NCBI RefSeq assembly: GCF_000176235.1
Contig: NZ_ACZV01000004.1
Location: forward strand, 186,001 to 250,000
Direction of reading: 5' to 3'
DNA: 64,000 nucleotides
Source: Vibrio orientalis CIP 102891 = ATCC 33934
GTDB lineage: Bacteria > Pseudomonadota > Gammaproteobacteria > Enterobacterales > Vibrionaceae
Both the position numbers and the translations under genes were made by a program. Of this stretch, positions 38,754-47,669 are shown piece after piece. The notes beneath the pieces were generated by a model, which was given only the letters and a program-made list of their open reading frames with translations, ran no database searches and was not told where the DNA came from. Position 1 is the stretch's first letter. Each line of letters opens with the position of its first letter.

Positions 38754-39968
38754 ATGGAACAAAAGCTCTATTACTGGCTACACCGAGCTTATATGTTGGG
38801 TTTAAAGATCGCAGCTAAAGTGCTACCTATCTCTAAGCCAACACTTTTTCTCGGTAAGGAAGCGCTCAAGCAGCTTTGCCATAGTGTCTCCATCATGGAT
38901 ATCAATAAAGTCCTAATCGTGACCGATAGCGGCCTAGTTAAGCTCGGATTGGTTAAAAAGCTAACTTTTGAATTTGAACGTGTTGGCGTACATTGCGAAA
39001 TCTATGATGGAGTTGAGCCGGATCCAACATATCACCATGTAGAAGATGGCTTGTCTCTTTACCGTAAGCACCGATGCCAAGCCGTGGTCGCTTTGGGAGG
39101 CGGGTCGTCAATTGATTGTGCCAAAGTGGTTGCGGCATGTGCGACCAACCATAAACCTGTTCGTCGTCTCGTGGGCTTGCTTAAAGTGTGGAAATCGCCT
39201 GCGCCAATCTTTGTTGTACCCACCACGGCAGGAACAGGCTCGGAAGTGACGGTTGCTGCTGTCGTTTCTGATCCAACCTCTCATCAAAAGACCCCACTAA
39301 TGGATCCTAAATTGGTTCCCATTGCGGCTGCATTGGAGCCGAGCCTAATGCTTGCCTTACCTGCTCATATCACGGCGCAAACAGGCATGGATGCACTTAC
39401 TCATGCCATAGAAGCCTATCTGTCAGGCAATGCCACCCCAGAGACAGATCGTTATGCATTGGCTGCGTTTAGCCTAATCGATGAAAACTTAGAGAAGGCG
39501 GTCAAGTTTGGTCAAAACGTTACCGCTCGCCAAAATATGGCTTTGGCTTCTTATTATGCCGGTTTAGCTTTTACCAAAGCGAGTCTTGGTTACGTTCATG
39601 CTATCGCGCATACCTTAGGTGCGAAATATGGAACGCCGCATGGGCTGGCAAATGCAGTAGTACTGCCTCATGTTTTAGAGTTCTCTAAGTCGGAAGCGAA
39701 AGAAAGGATGGCGAAACTGGCCGATACATTAGGACTCACCGATCGCCATGTTTCAGATTCGATAAAAGCGCAGGCTTTTATCGATTACATTAAGCAGTTG
39801 CAGAAAAAACTCGATTTACCATCTCATTTTGATCATATCTTACAAGAACATATTGCCGAACTTGCCAAGCAGTCATTGCAAGAGGCTAGATGGAATTACC
39901 CAGTGCCGAAATATATGCAGCAAGAAGAGTGTGAAAGGCTGATATTAGCGGTATCGGTAAATAAATAA
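38754..39968 (+). CDS. Iron-containing alcohol dehydrogenase
   Basis: 404 residues. Group III (Fe-ADH) fold: nucleotide-binding GGGSSIDCAKVVA and VPTTAGTGSEVT, and the C-terminal metal-binding region with D and H ligands (GMDALTHAIEAYLS, GYVHAIAHTLGAKYGTPHGLANAVVLPHV split). Oxidises an alcohol or reduces an aldehyde with NAD(P). The N-terminal 30 residues are longer than usual (YYWLHRAYMLGLKIAAK). Single gene with its own promoter. The physiological substrate is not evident. Confidence 0.92.
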   Translation: MEQKLYYWLHRAYMLGLKIAAKVLPISKPTLFLGKEALKQLCHSVSIMDINKVLIVTDSGLVKLGLVKKLTFEFERVGVHCEIYDGVEPDPTYHHVEDGLSLYRKHRCQAVVALGGGSSIDCAKVVAACATNHKPVRRLVGLLKVWKSPAPIFVVPTTAGTGSEVTVAAVVSDPTSHQKTPLMDPKLVPIAAALEPSLMLALPAHITAQTGMDALTHAIEAYLSGNATPETDRYALAAFSLIDENLEKAVKFGQNVTARQNMALASYYAGLAFTKASLGYVHAIAHTLGAKYGTPHGLANAVVLPHVLEFSKSEAKERMAKLADTLGLTDRHVSDSIKAQAFIDYIKQLQKKLDLPSHFDHILQEHIAELAKQSLQEARWNYPVPKYMQQEECERLILAVSVNK

Positions 39969-39999
39969 AAAGCCCTTAAGCGGGTGCTAAAGGGCTCTC
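39963..39999. terminator. Terminator between Fe-ADH gene and pyrC
   Basis: AGCCCTTAAG...CTAAAGGGCT hairpin (39971-39996), followed on the minus strand by TTTTTATTT. It mainly serves pyrC. Confidence 0.85.
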
Positions 40000-40023
40000 A
40001 ATTTGGTTAAAGCTTGAAACGGT

Positions 40024-41052
40024 TTACTTTACAGTCCACGCAATAGTTTCATTTGCGCGGATTGGCACAACAATATCGTTGCCAAATGGCATGCTTTCAG
40101 CAACAGACCACTCTTCTTTTACTAGCGTTACTGTGTCTGCGTTGCGCGGTATACCGTAAAAATCTGGCCCATTGTGGCTAGCAAACGCTTCTAGGTTTTC
40201 TAGCTTACCTTCTTGTTCAAAGACTTCAGTGTAAAGCTCTAATGCCGCATGTGCAGTATATGAGCCAGCACAACCACAAGCCGCCTCTTTCATGCCTTTC
40301 GCATGCGGTGCTGAGTCAGTACCTAAGAAGAACTTCTTACTACCGCTTGTTGCTGCTTCAATTAGCGCTTGCTGGTGGGTGTTGCGCTTAAGAATAGGTA
40401 GGCAGTAGAAGTGCGGCTTGATGCCACCAACTAACATATGGTTGCGGTTGTAAAGTAGGTGATGAGCAGTGATGGTTGCCGCAACGTTCTCATTGGCGTT
40501 TTTAACGAAGTTTGCTGCGTCAGCTGTGGTGATGTGCTCAAGAACAATCTTCAGGTTAGGGAAGTCATTCACAATCGGTGCTAGCACTGTGTCTAGGAAT
40601 TGTTTTTCGCGGTCGAAAATGTCCACATCATGATGAGTTACTTCACCATGGACTAGCAGCAGCATACCCACTTCTTGCATCGTTTCTAGAACGTGGTAGA
40701 TGTTCTTGGCGTTAGTTACACCTGAATCTGAGTTGGTTGTTGCGCCAGCTGGGTAAAGCTTTGCAGCGACAACAGCACCGGACTCTTTCGCTTTGCGAAT
40801 TTCTTCTGATGTGGTGTTATCTGTCAGGTATAGCGCCATTAACGGTTCGAACTGCTCGCTTGGCTTTTCTGCCATGATACGCTCGCGGTACGCAAGTGCC
40901 ATTTCAGTGTTGGTAACAGGTGGGATGGTATTTGGCATGATTAGCGCGCGACCGTTGTAGCGGCTAATATCTCGCACGGTATCCTTTAGCACTTCGCCAT
41001 CGCGTAGGTGAACGTGCCAGTCGTCAGGACGTGTGATTGTAAGTGTTGTCAT
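40024..41052 (-). CDS. pyrC: Dihydroorotase
   Basis: 342 residues starting [19 protein letters not shown] from the ATG at 41052, which has GGGAG eight bases upstream; a longer frame to 41118 overlaps the operator and is unlikely. Zinc ligands H13-x-H15, the carboxylated lysine in [13 protein letters not shown] (about 99), later His in LLVHGEVT and ITAHHLLYN, and the GTDSAPH catalytic Asp. It closes carbamoyl-aspartate to dihydroorotate in pyrimidine synthesis. Length equals E. coli PyrC (348) within a few residues. A PurR-like box lies 61 bp upstream. Confidence 0.97.
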   Translation of the reverse strand: MTTLTITRPDDWHVHLRDGEVLKDTVRDISRYNGRALIMPNTIPPVTNTEMALAYRERIMAEKPSEQFEPLMALYLTDNTTSEEIRKAKESGAVVAAKLYPAGATTNSDSGVTNAKNIYHVLETMQEVGMLLLVHGEVTHHDVDIFDREKQFLDTVLAPIVNDFPNLKIVLEHITTADAANFVKNANENVAATITAHHLLYNRNHMLVGGIKPHFYCLPILKRNTHQQALIEAATSGSKKFFLGTDSAPHAKGMKEAACGCAGSYTAHAALELYTEVFEQEGKLENLEAFASHNGPDFYGIPRNADTVTLVKEEWSVAESMPFGNDIVVPIRANETIAWTVK

Positions 41053-41112
41053 TTTTGCTCCCACCATATTTAAGGTTGTCTGATTGGAGCCTAAACGGAG
41101 CGAAAACTGTGA

Positions 41113-41128
41113 AAGCAAACGCTTACGC
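41113..41128. promoter_or_regulatory. PurR operator upstream of pyrC
   Basis: AAGCAAACGCTTACGC matches ANGCAANCGNTTNCNT at ten of eleven defined positions and is itself nearly palindromic. pyrC is PurR-controlled in enteric bacteria. Confidence 0.65.
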
Positions 41129-41221
41129 TTAGGCGACAGGATGATAGAGCAATCTGCTCAGTATTTCATCCCCTTTTTTAGTGGGAGGCTTTGGTTGCCT
41201 AAATCATAGGCAATATTCAGC

Positions 41222-41380
41222 TTACTTTAGTGTTAACCAAAGCGCGTGAATTGATCCTGGTAGGAAGAAGAAGAACGTTAAGATCAGGTTGATCACAAAG
41301 TCTTTATTCAAACCTTTATCGATGAAAACTGCCAGTGGTGGAAGAAAGATACATAGCAGGATCATTACTAACTTATTCAT
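41222..41380 (-). CDS. Pmp3/YqaE-family membrane peptide
   Basis: 52 residues (MNKLVMILLCIFLPPLAVFI...) with two hydrophobic helices and the family features: FLPPLAVFIDKG and, before the second helix, INLILTFFFFLPGSIHALW. Such peptides lie in the inner membrane and are linked to ion or membrane-stress tolerance. There is an AGGAG-type ribosome site upstream (AAAGGAGTTTAT). Monocistronic. It is short and not flagged by a long-frame cut-off, but the motif match is strong. Confidence 0.9.
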   Translation of the reverse strand: MNKLVMILLCIFLPPLAVFIDKGLNKDFVINLILTFFFFLPGSIHALWLTLK

Positions 41381-41490
41381 ATAAACTCCTTTGTGTTAGT
41401 TCCAGAAATACAATGATTTTGTGATGTCCATTATCTAGAGCTTGTATTGAAAGTCCAACATGATAGCGCTTGAACCTTTGATGTTTGCGG

Positions 41491-41594
41491 AACTCTGACA
41501 TTTGTCATGTTTTTGAGATTTAACTCTGACATTTACAATACGTTGTTTCAAATTCAAGTCAAGACAGCGTCTAGCAGTTGAGTATAATAACTGC
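41491..41594 (+). promoter_or_regulatory. Promoter/operator region of the MOSC fusion gene
   Basis: AACTCTGACATTT occurs twice (41491-41503 and 41522-41534), 31 bp apart (about three helical turns). Downstream, TATAAT at 41583-41588 lies inside the inverted repeat GCAGTT-N9-AACTGC (41574-41594). This looks like a sigma-70 promoter with a possible operator over the -10 and two sites for a second regulator. The proteins are unknown. Confidence 0.45.
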
Positions 41595-41619
41595 ACAATA
41601 AACTCGCTTAGGATAAGCA

Positions 41620-43437
41620 ATGTCAGCTCCAGTTCTTTCTCAAATCAACGTGTTTCCTGTTAAATCTGTCGGCGGCCTTTCTGTTTCTACTTCTTGGGTA
41701 GAAAAGCAAGGGTTGATGTTTGATCGACGTTTTATGCTAGCGCTTTCTGATGGTTCAATGGTCACCGCGAGAAAGTATCCGGAGATGGTGACGGTGAAGT
41801 CTTGCTTAACCCACGATGGTTTAATTTTTACTGCAGAAGGCTATGCCGCACTTCGAGTTCGTTATAACGAGTTCAAAATGCAAGAAGCTCCGGCTCAGGT
41901 GTGGAAAGATAACTTTGTCGCGTACACAACTACGGATCAAGCTGATGATTGGTTTAGCCAAGTGCTAGGTCAGCGTGTCGAGCTTCTGTTCACTGGTGAA
42001 CAATCGAATCGCGTGCGTGAAAAGCTAGGGCATAACGTGAGTTTTGCCGATGGCTACCCAGTTTTGGTGATTAGTGAAGCCTCGCTAGCGGAGCTTAATC
42101 GCCGCAGCCCAGAAAAACATTCAATGGCGCAGTTTCGAACCAACCTTGTGGTATCAGGAACTGAGCCATTTGCAGAAGATAGTTGGAAACGAATTCGCAT
42201 TGGTGAAGTTGAATTTGAATCCGTTAAGCCGTGTGAGCGCTGTATTTTGACCACAGTCGACGTCAATAAGGGAGTCCTCCGCGGGAGCAAAGAGCCTCTC
42301 AATACTTTATCGCAGTTCCGCGCTAATGAGCGTGGCGGTGTCTTTTTCGGCCAGAATTTGGTCGCTCTTAATGAAGGTGTCATTCATCAGGACGATAAGG
42401 TAGAAGTGCTGGAATATAAAGATAAAGAATTCTACCCCGATAATACTCCTAAAACGTTATACATGACGTGTGTTGAGCGAGAAGAAATCGCGCGAGACTT
42501 CATCACGTTCTGGCTGGAGCCTCAGCATGGTGAACTGCCCGTTTATCAACCGGGACAACACTTGCCTATCTCATTGCGAATTGGCGCTGAAACTGTCGCG
42601 CGTCGTTATACCTTATCATCCAGTCCGTCGCGTCCTGGCCGTATGGCCATTTCGGTTAAGCGTATCGATGGTGGTCGTGTATCGAACTGGTTGGCTGACA
42701 ATCTTTCAATTGGTGATACATTAACTTGTGAACAGCCAGATGGCAGTTTCCACTTAGGTGGCAAGTCTCATCAACCTCTGTTGCTTCTTTCTGCGGGCAG
42801 TGGCGTCACTCCGATGTTATCAATGCTGCGTTATTTAGCCGATAACAATCAAATGAATGACGTTGTTTTCTACCACCAGTGCCGAAGTGTCGAAGATATC
42901 CCGTGTAAAGCCGAGTTAGATACTCTGCGTAGTCAATATGAAGGACTGACAGTGCTTATCTCATTGTCACAAGCGCCAGCAGATTGGTTCGGCTTAAAAG
43001 GGCGTTTAACACTGTCACACTTGAAACAGATCAAAGATGCAGAGCAGCGTCAGGTGTTTGTGTGTGGACCGGATGGTTTCATGCAAAAAGCGAAAAACTT
43101 ATTATTAAAGAAAGGCTTGCCAGAAGAACACTACCACCAAGAAGCGTTTGGGGTGAATCAAGTCTCCGCTCAACCACTGAAAGCGCTAACTTTGAGTGTC
43201 AATGGGCATGTGTTTATTGGCGACAATCAAAAGACCTTACTAGAGCAGGCTGAAGATGCTGGAGCGTCAATCGCTAATAGTTGCCGTGCTGGCTTATGTG
43301 GTGCCTGTAAGGTGACAGTAGAGTCAGGGAAGGTGCATCAGCCGGATGTTCCAGCACTGCAAGATCATGAACGTAACATGGGGGTAGTTTTGGCATGTTG
43401 CAGCACACCTCTCACGGACGTTGAAGTGACGAGTTAA
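41620..43437 (+). CDS. Fusion of MOSC (YcbX-like) with ferredoxin reductase and 2Fe-2S ferredoxin domains
   Basis: 605 residues. Order: MOSC N-terminal beta-barrel (1-about 110), MOSC core (about 120-265) with the cofactor cysteine in KPCERCILTTVD, FAD-binding domain (about 285-385, RRYTLSSSPSRPG), NAD-binding domain (about 390-500, LLLLSAGSGVTPMLSMLR and CGPDGFM) and a plant-type ferredoxin domain (about 520-605; SCRAGLCGACKV, plus a later ACCS Cys). E. coli YcbX has MOSC plus ferredoxin and reduces N-hydroxylated bases with a separate reductase (CysJ). Here reductase and ferredoxin are built in, so it may be a self-sufficient molybdenum N-hydroxylate reductase. Substrate inferred from YcbX/mARC. 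Confidence 0.88.
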   Translation: MSAPVLSQINVFPVKSVGGLSVSTSWVEKQGLMFDRRFMLALSDGSMVTARKYPEMVTVKSCLTHDGLIFTAEGYAALRVRYNEFKMQEAPAQVWKDNFVAYTTTDQADDWFSQVLGQRVELLFTGEQSNRVREKLGHNVSFADGYPVLVISEASLAELNRRSPEKHSMAQFRTNLVVSGTEPFAEDSWKRIRIGEVEFESVKPCERCILTTVDVNKGVLRGSKEPLNTLSQFRANERGGVFFGQNLVALNEGVIHQDDKVEVLEYKDKEFYPDNTPKTLYMTCVEREEIARDFITFWLEPQHGELPVYQPGQHLPISLRIGAETVARRYTLSSSPSRPGRMAISVKRIDGGRVSNWLADNLSIGDTLTCEQPDGSFHLGGKSHQPLLLLSAGSGVTPMLSMLRYLADNNQMNDVVFYHQCRSVEDIPCKAELDTLRSQYEGLTVLISLSQAPADWFGLKGRLTLSHLKQIKDAEQRQVFVCGPDGFMQKAKNLLLKKGLPEEHYHQEAFGVNQVSAQPLKALTLSVNGHVFIGDNQKTLLEQAEDAGASIANSCRAGLCGACKVTVESGKVHQPDVPALQDHERNMGVVLACCSTPLTDVEVTS

Positions 43438-43455
43438 GCACTGTAAGCATTAGAA

Positions 43456-43492
43456 AAACAAAAAGCCCTTTACTGGGCTTTTTGTTTTTTGG
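43456..43492. terminator. Bidirectional terminator between MOSC fusion and EamA genes
   Basis: AAAAAGCCC-TTTACT-GGGCTTTTT hairpin (43460-43484) with flanking A- and T-runs. Confidence 0.9.
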
Positions 43493-43499
43493 CGAACTG

Positions 43500-44408
43500 T
43501 TAAGGCTTTTCTGCGCTATCCAAAGGAGGAAGCGGTGTGATTGGTTTCTTAGGCTGTTTAATTTGCGACAGAATCACCCCAGAAATTACCAGTAAACCAC
43601 CTATTAAATGGTAGTTGTAAACTGCCTCGCCAAGCATAGTTGCGGCGAGAGTAATTGCAACCACAGGCATTAGGTTCATAAACATCGCACTTGAATCGGC
43701 ACCAATAAGATCTATCGCCTTGACCCACATCCAAGGCGCAGCAATGGAGGCCGCCAGACCTGCGTAAGCAATCAATGGCATCGCTTCTTTACTTGGTAAC
43801 AGTTCTGAACTCGTCAGCCAAAGGGGAGTGAGCATGATTAAAGCGAGCGCCCCTTGCATGTAAACCATGGTCCAGTTAGACAGTGGCATCTTCCAGCGTT
43901 TAAGTAGTACACAATATGCGCCGTAGCAGATGGACGCGATGACCATGATGCCGTCACCAGGTGTTACATCTTGATGAAGGAAAAACAGCACATCCCCTTT
44001 ACCTAGCATAAATGCAAGACCAGAAAGAGCTAAAACTGCCCCGACAATACTGAGTGCAGAGATGGGTTTACCTAACAGAGGCACACTCATGAATATTGCT
44101 ATAAGGGGCACGAGCGAGGTGATCATCGCCATATTTGAAGCGGTAGTGGTCAGCCCTGCGTAATACGAAAGCGATTGATTGAGTACCATACCCAACATGG
44201 CTAAAAATGCGAGCTTGGCTAAATAAGGTCGGATCGTTGCCCAGCGCTTGATTACCTTAGGTAAGCAAAAAGGTGAGAGCAACAAGATAGCCAGAAACCA
44301 ACGATAGAAACTCATTGCGCTAGGTTCTATTGTCTCTGCAGCCATTTTATTTACGATTGCATTTCCGCCCCAAATGAAAACGGTAAAGAGAGGAAGTAGA
44401 TAGACCAT
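43500..44408 (-). CDS. EamA/DMT-family transporter
   Basis: 302 residues with ten helices in two EamA repeats; conserved starts VFIWGGNAIVNKMA and FYRWFLAILLLSPF. Probable metabolite or amino acid efflux; the substrate is unknown. Divergent from an AraC-family regulator that is the natural candidate to control it. The ATG at 44408 abuts the nominal GTG of the divergent frame, so that regulator must start further downstream. Confidence 0.88.
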   Translation of the reverse strand: MVYLLPLFTVFIWGGNAIVNKMAAETIEPSAMSFYRWFLAILLLSPFCLPKVIKRWATIRPYLAKLAFLAMLGMVLNQSLSYYAGLTTTASNMAMITSLVPLIAIFMSVPLLGKPISALSIVGAVLALSGLAFMLGKGDVLFFLHQDVTPGDGIMVIASICYGAYCVLLKRWKMPLSNWTMVYMQGALALIMLTPLWLTSSELLPSKEAMPLIAYAGLAASIAAPWMWVKAIDLIGADSSAMFMNLMPVVAITLAATMLGEAVYNYHLIGGLLVISGVILSQIKQPKKPITPLPPLDSAEKP

Positions 44409-44507
44409 GTGGACACCATCGCAATATTATCGGTAGAACATAGTCTGACAGGTCGATATAATTATATATATCGTTATAAAGACATATTGAGTCATAGGAA
44501 GACAAGT

Positions 44508-45302
44508 TTGAGAAAATCGGTAAAACATCTTCATCCATCCTTATCAATTGATAAAGCGCCATCAGACGTATTTATGAATTTTGAGGCGTTTCTTTCCAAT
44601 ACCGAAACCAGAATGCATAGCCACCCATGGGGACAGGTGCAACTTATCAGTGGTGGTATCTTGGAAATGGAAGCGGAAGATACCCGTTTTCTTGCTCCTC
44701 CCCACTTAGCGATTTGGGTGCCTGCTGGTGTAATGCACACCAGTTTTAACCGCAAGCCTATTTCATATTGCTCACTAAATATTGCACAGGATTTAACTCA
44801 ACATTTCCCCGACTGTACAAGCCTTATCAAAGTCACCCCAATTGTGTCCGCAATTGTTGATGATTTTCGTCAGCGAGATATCAATGTGGCTCAAAGTGAA
44901 CAAGACAAACGACTGGTTCAGGTCTTGCTCGACCAACTCGCGACTCGCGATACCCAGCATCACTTTTTACCCTCTACAGACAATAAATATCTCGCCAAGA
45001 TCTTAGCTTCGGTAGAAGAGAATCCTATTGATAACACCAGTTTGTCCCAGTGGGCAGAGCGAGTGCACACGACAGAGCGGACTTTAGCTCGTCACTGCCA
45101 AGCCGAACTTGGTATGAGCTTTACAGAGTGGCGCTTAAGAGTACGTTATCTCTATTCGATGGATTTACTTAGGAAAGGACAATCAGTGAAGGAGGTCGCC
45201 CTGACGCTTGGTTACAACCAGGCCAGTCCGTTTATTGCGATGTTTAAGAAATATTCGGGTCAAACGCCAGAGCAATATAAAGGGCGATTGTTATATTTAT
45301 AG
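44508..45302 (+). CDS. AraC-family transcriptional regulator
   Basis: 264 residues from a TTG at 44508 preceded by AGGAAGACA. The frame is open back to a GTG at 44409, but that would leave no promoter beside the divergent EamA gene. N-terminal cupin sensor with METALLIC-type histidines (RMHSHPWGQV) and ADTRFLAPPHLAIWVPAGVMHTS split as in AraC_binding. C-terminal double HTH (about 165-262: TSLSQWAERVHTTERTLARH, VKEVALTLGYNQASPFIAMFKKYSGQTPEQY). Likely controls the divergent transporter gene. Some uncertainty remains on the start. Confidence 0.88.
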   Translation: MRKSVKHLHPSLSIDKAPSDVFMNFEAFLSNTETRMHSHPWGQVQLISGGILEMEAEDTRFLAPPHLAIWVPAGVMHTSFNRKPISYCSLNIAQDLTQHFPDCTSLIKVTPIVSAIVDDFRQRDINVAQSEQDKRLVQVLLDQLATRDTQHHFLPSTDNKYLAKILASVEENPIDNTSLSQWAERVHTTERTLARHCQAELGMSFTEWRLRVRYLYSMDLLRKGQSVKEVALTLGYNQASPFIAMFKKYSGQTPEQYKGRLLYL

Positions 45303-45405
45303 TTATGTGCCGTGTGATTTATGTTCGAACCGTATGATGAGCATTATCGCGAAATTCGATGGAACTAAATTAAGAAACTACGATCCGAGCTGATTGCATC
45401 CGATC

Positions 45406-45516
45406 ATGCTTAAACCTCTTTATAAAACAACTAGCTGGAAGCAGAATGATAAAATCTTAGTAGGCCTCTCTATTTCAGCGATTTGGTCTGCCTTATTTCT
45501 TAACTATGTTGTATAG
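45406..45516 (+). CDS. Possible 36-residue small membrane protein
   Basis: ATG at 45406 (MLKPLYKTTSWKQNDKI...) to TAG at 45514-45516, with a hydrophobic C-terminal helix (about 17-36). No clear ribosome site. The gap between AraC and the kinase gene (45303-45554) is otherwise empty. Low confidence; it could be chance. Confidence 0.25.
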   Translation: MLKPLYKTTSWKQNDKILVGLSISAIWSALFLNYVV

Positions 45517-45554
45517 CTTATTTTTAAGGAAGTGCGAGAAAGACTATCGGAACA

Positions 45555-46925
45555 TTAAACAACTTTGCGTAAAACAAAACAAAAGGAATTTAAATCGTCA
45601 TTTCTCGGTAGCAAGGTTATTTTGGTCCCATGAAGGTGCGCAATGTTGCTAGCGATGGATAGTCCAAGTCCTGTTCCGGGCTCGACATTTTGTCCTCTAT
45701 AGAAACGTTCGAATATGCGTTCCCGAGTCACATCAGGTATTGATTTACCACTATCAGAAACGACTATACAGGCAGACATACCACAATCTCTGATGTTGAA
45801 AGTAATCGTACTCCCTTCACCAGAATATTTAATAGCGTTACTTATGAGGTTATCAAATAGTATGGTTATCAGGCTTCTATCTGCATAAACTTGAGCATCG
45901 TTTATTGGGTGGACAAAGATTTGAGATCTCGCTTGTAATAGTGGTTTAAATTCGTCGATGATGCTATTTAGGATGTTGCAGACTGAAACTTTCTCGAAGT
46001 TTAAGTAAAGGGTTTGATCGAGCTTGGTCAAGTTGAATAGTTCCTTGATGATTGAGTTCGCTCTATCGACACCACTGATCGCATCATCAAGGTCTTTCTT
46101 TCGAGAATTTACGTGGTCATTTTTCCTAGCATTTTCAGCAGATAGTCTAATTATGGCTAGAGGGGTTTTTAGTTCGTGAGCCGCCATATTTGTAAACTCT
46201 TTTTCGCGGTCTAATGATTTTCTCAACCTGAAAATAAGATTATTTATCGAATGCTGTAATTGATGGAGCTCAGCAGTTGTGGCTTGGTCCGGGATTGGGC
46301 TCAAATCGTTTTCATTTTTGTCCCGAATATCGAAAGAAAACTGAGTAAGTGGAGATAAATATTTAGAGAGAACTACAAAAACTAAACAAAGGAGTATCAG
46401 CAGCAATATCGTAATATGGATTATGTAATTCATTGCCAGATCGAAGATGATATCCTCACGAACATGCGGCAATTCAACAATATACAGAGTACTGTCCTCG
46501 AAGTCATGTTTGGAGAACTCATAAGTGTAAATATCTCTTTCTTTCAATATTGGTAGCTGCCTAGAGGATGCAGAAATGAGCTTTCCCTGATTGAAAAAAT
46601 ATAGTTCGAAGTGGCTTGCAGGAAGGTGTTCAAACGAGTCACTCCAAAACAGTAACGAGCTTTCAAGTCTACTTTGATGTGAATGGGTGAATATATGGGT
46701 TAAGTCGTTGATGAGTGGTGTTAATTGTGAACCATCATAAGCGATTATGTGATTGACGAGCTTAGACATTTGATTCAATTTAGTATCGTAAACCTCGTTG
46801 ATTTCGAACTTAATCATCTCATAACTGTAGTAACCCATAATAATCGTAACTATAATAAATGATCGTATTATAGAACGATAAACTAACGATTTGATTGATG
46901 GATGAACTTGGTTCTTACTTTTCAA
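45555..46925 (-). CDS. Sensor histidine kinase
   Basis: About 456 residues from a TTG at 46925 that overlaps the regulator stop by 11 bp. A longer frame to 47036 would overlap the regulator gene by 122 bp. First helix near the N-terminus (SIIRSFIIVTIIMGYYS), an extracytoplasmic sensor of about 135 residues, a second helix (IIHITILLLILLCLVFVVL), a HAMP-like linker, H-box AAHELKTPLAI (His about 245), N-box NLISNAIKYS, G1 VSDSGKS and G2 GTGLGLSIA. G1 usually reads DxGxG; here the Gly after Asp is kept but the motif is DSGKS. EnvZ/QseC-like class. Signal unknown. Confidence 0.88.
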   Translation of the reverse strand: MKSKNQVHPSIKSLVYRSIIRSFIIVTIIMGYYSYEMIKFEINEVYDTKLNQMSKLVNHIIAYDGSQLTPLINDLTHIFTHSHQSRLESSLLFWSDSFEHLPASHFELYFFNQGKLISASSRQLPILKERDIYTYEFSKHDFEDSTLYIVELPHVREDIIFDLAMNYIIHITILLLILLCLVFVVLSKYLSPLTQFSFDIRDKNENDLSPIPDQATTAELHQLQHSINNLIFRLRKSLDREKEFTNMAAHELKTPLAIIRLSAENARKNDHVNSRKKDLDDAISGVDRANSIIKELFNLTKLDQTLYLNFEKVSVCNILNSIIDEFKPLLQARSQIFVHPINDAQVYADRSLITILFDNLISNAIKYSGEGSTITFNIRDCGMSACIVVSDSGKSIPDVTRERIFERFYRGQNVEPGTGLGLSIASNIAHLHGTKITLLPRNDDLNSFCFVLRKVV

Positions 46926-47571
46926 TGGTATACCCAATTCCACGAATAGTTTTAATAACGTTATTTGGTAGCTTTTTTCTAAGGTTATGAATGTGAACCT
47001 CAACAGAGTTCTCAGTGCTTGTTTCACTCCAACCATTAATTATCTGTAACAACTGGGGCTTACTGACCACTAGGCTGTTGTTTGAAACGAGGTAGGAGAG
47101 TATCTTAAACTCATTCTTGGTAAGCTTTAAAACTTCATCGTTGTACTTAACAATGTAATCGTTAAGGTTAAGTTCAAAATTTCCCTTTGTGATGATGTGT
47201 GTTGAACTACTGGACTGACGACGAACAATGACTCTGATTCTAGCGAGTAACTCTTCAAAAGAGAATGGTTTACCAATATATTCATCAGCTCCAGAATCGA
47301 GACCGAGGATGATGTCTTTATTTGAGTCACGTGCAGAAAGGATTATGATTGGAAGGTCATACTTTGCTTGTCTGAGTGACTTGAGTAAGGTAATTCCATC
47401 GCCGTCCGGTAGAGATAGATCCAAAATGATTAGGGTGAATGTTTCGAGAGATAATACTTGTTTAACCCCGCTACCTTCAGTGAGCCAATCAACGGTATAA
47501 CCGCATCTTTCAAGTGAACTTACTAGGGTTCTGCCGAGTAAAAGATCATCCTCGATTATTAGTATTCTCAT
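46915..47571 (-). CDS. OmpR-family response regulator
   Basis: 218 residues. Receiver domain with acidic pocket EDD (7-9), phosphoacceptor D51 (LIILDLSLPDGDG) and a lysine at about 101 (IGKPFSFEE). C-terminal winged HTH (about 125-215: LTKNEFKILSYLVSNN, SVEVHIHNLRKKL, IRGIGYTIEK). Forms a two-component pair with the overlapping kinase gene downstream. Its likely targets, by position, are the barrel protein 98 bp upstream or the c-di-GMP genes beyond. Confidence 0.92.
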   Translation of the reverse strand: MRILIIEDDLLLGRTLVSSLERCGYTVDWLTEGSGVKQVLSLETFTLIILDLSLPDGDGITLLKSLRQAKYDLPIIILSARDSNKDIILGLDSGADEYIGKPFSFEELLARIRVIVRRQSSSSTHIITKGNFELNLNDYIVKYNDEVLKLTKNEFKILSYLVSNNSLVVSKPQLLQIINGWSETSTENSVEVHIHNLRKKLPNNVIKTIRGIGYTIEK

Positions 47572-47669
47572 TAGTTTTTACCATAAATCAGATACGTTAA
47601 TAACATTAGCACAAACAGGTTGAATAAAGCTCTACAGAAAGTCAAATATGAGTGAAGTCAGGAGACAGT

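Noticed and set aside
45208..45393. 61-codon frame overlapping the AraC-family gene end
   Set aside because: Mostly inside the AraC gene in another frame; no features in the non-overlapping part.
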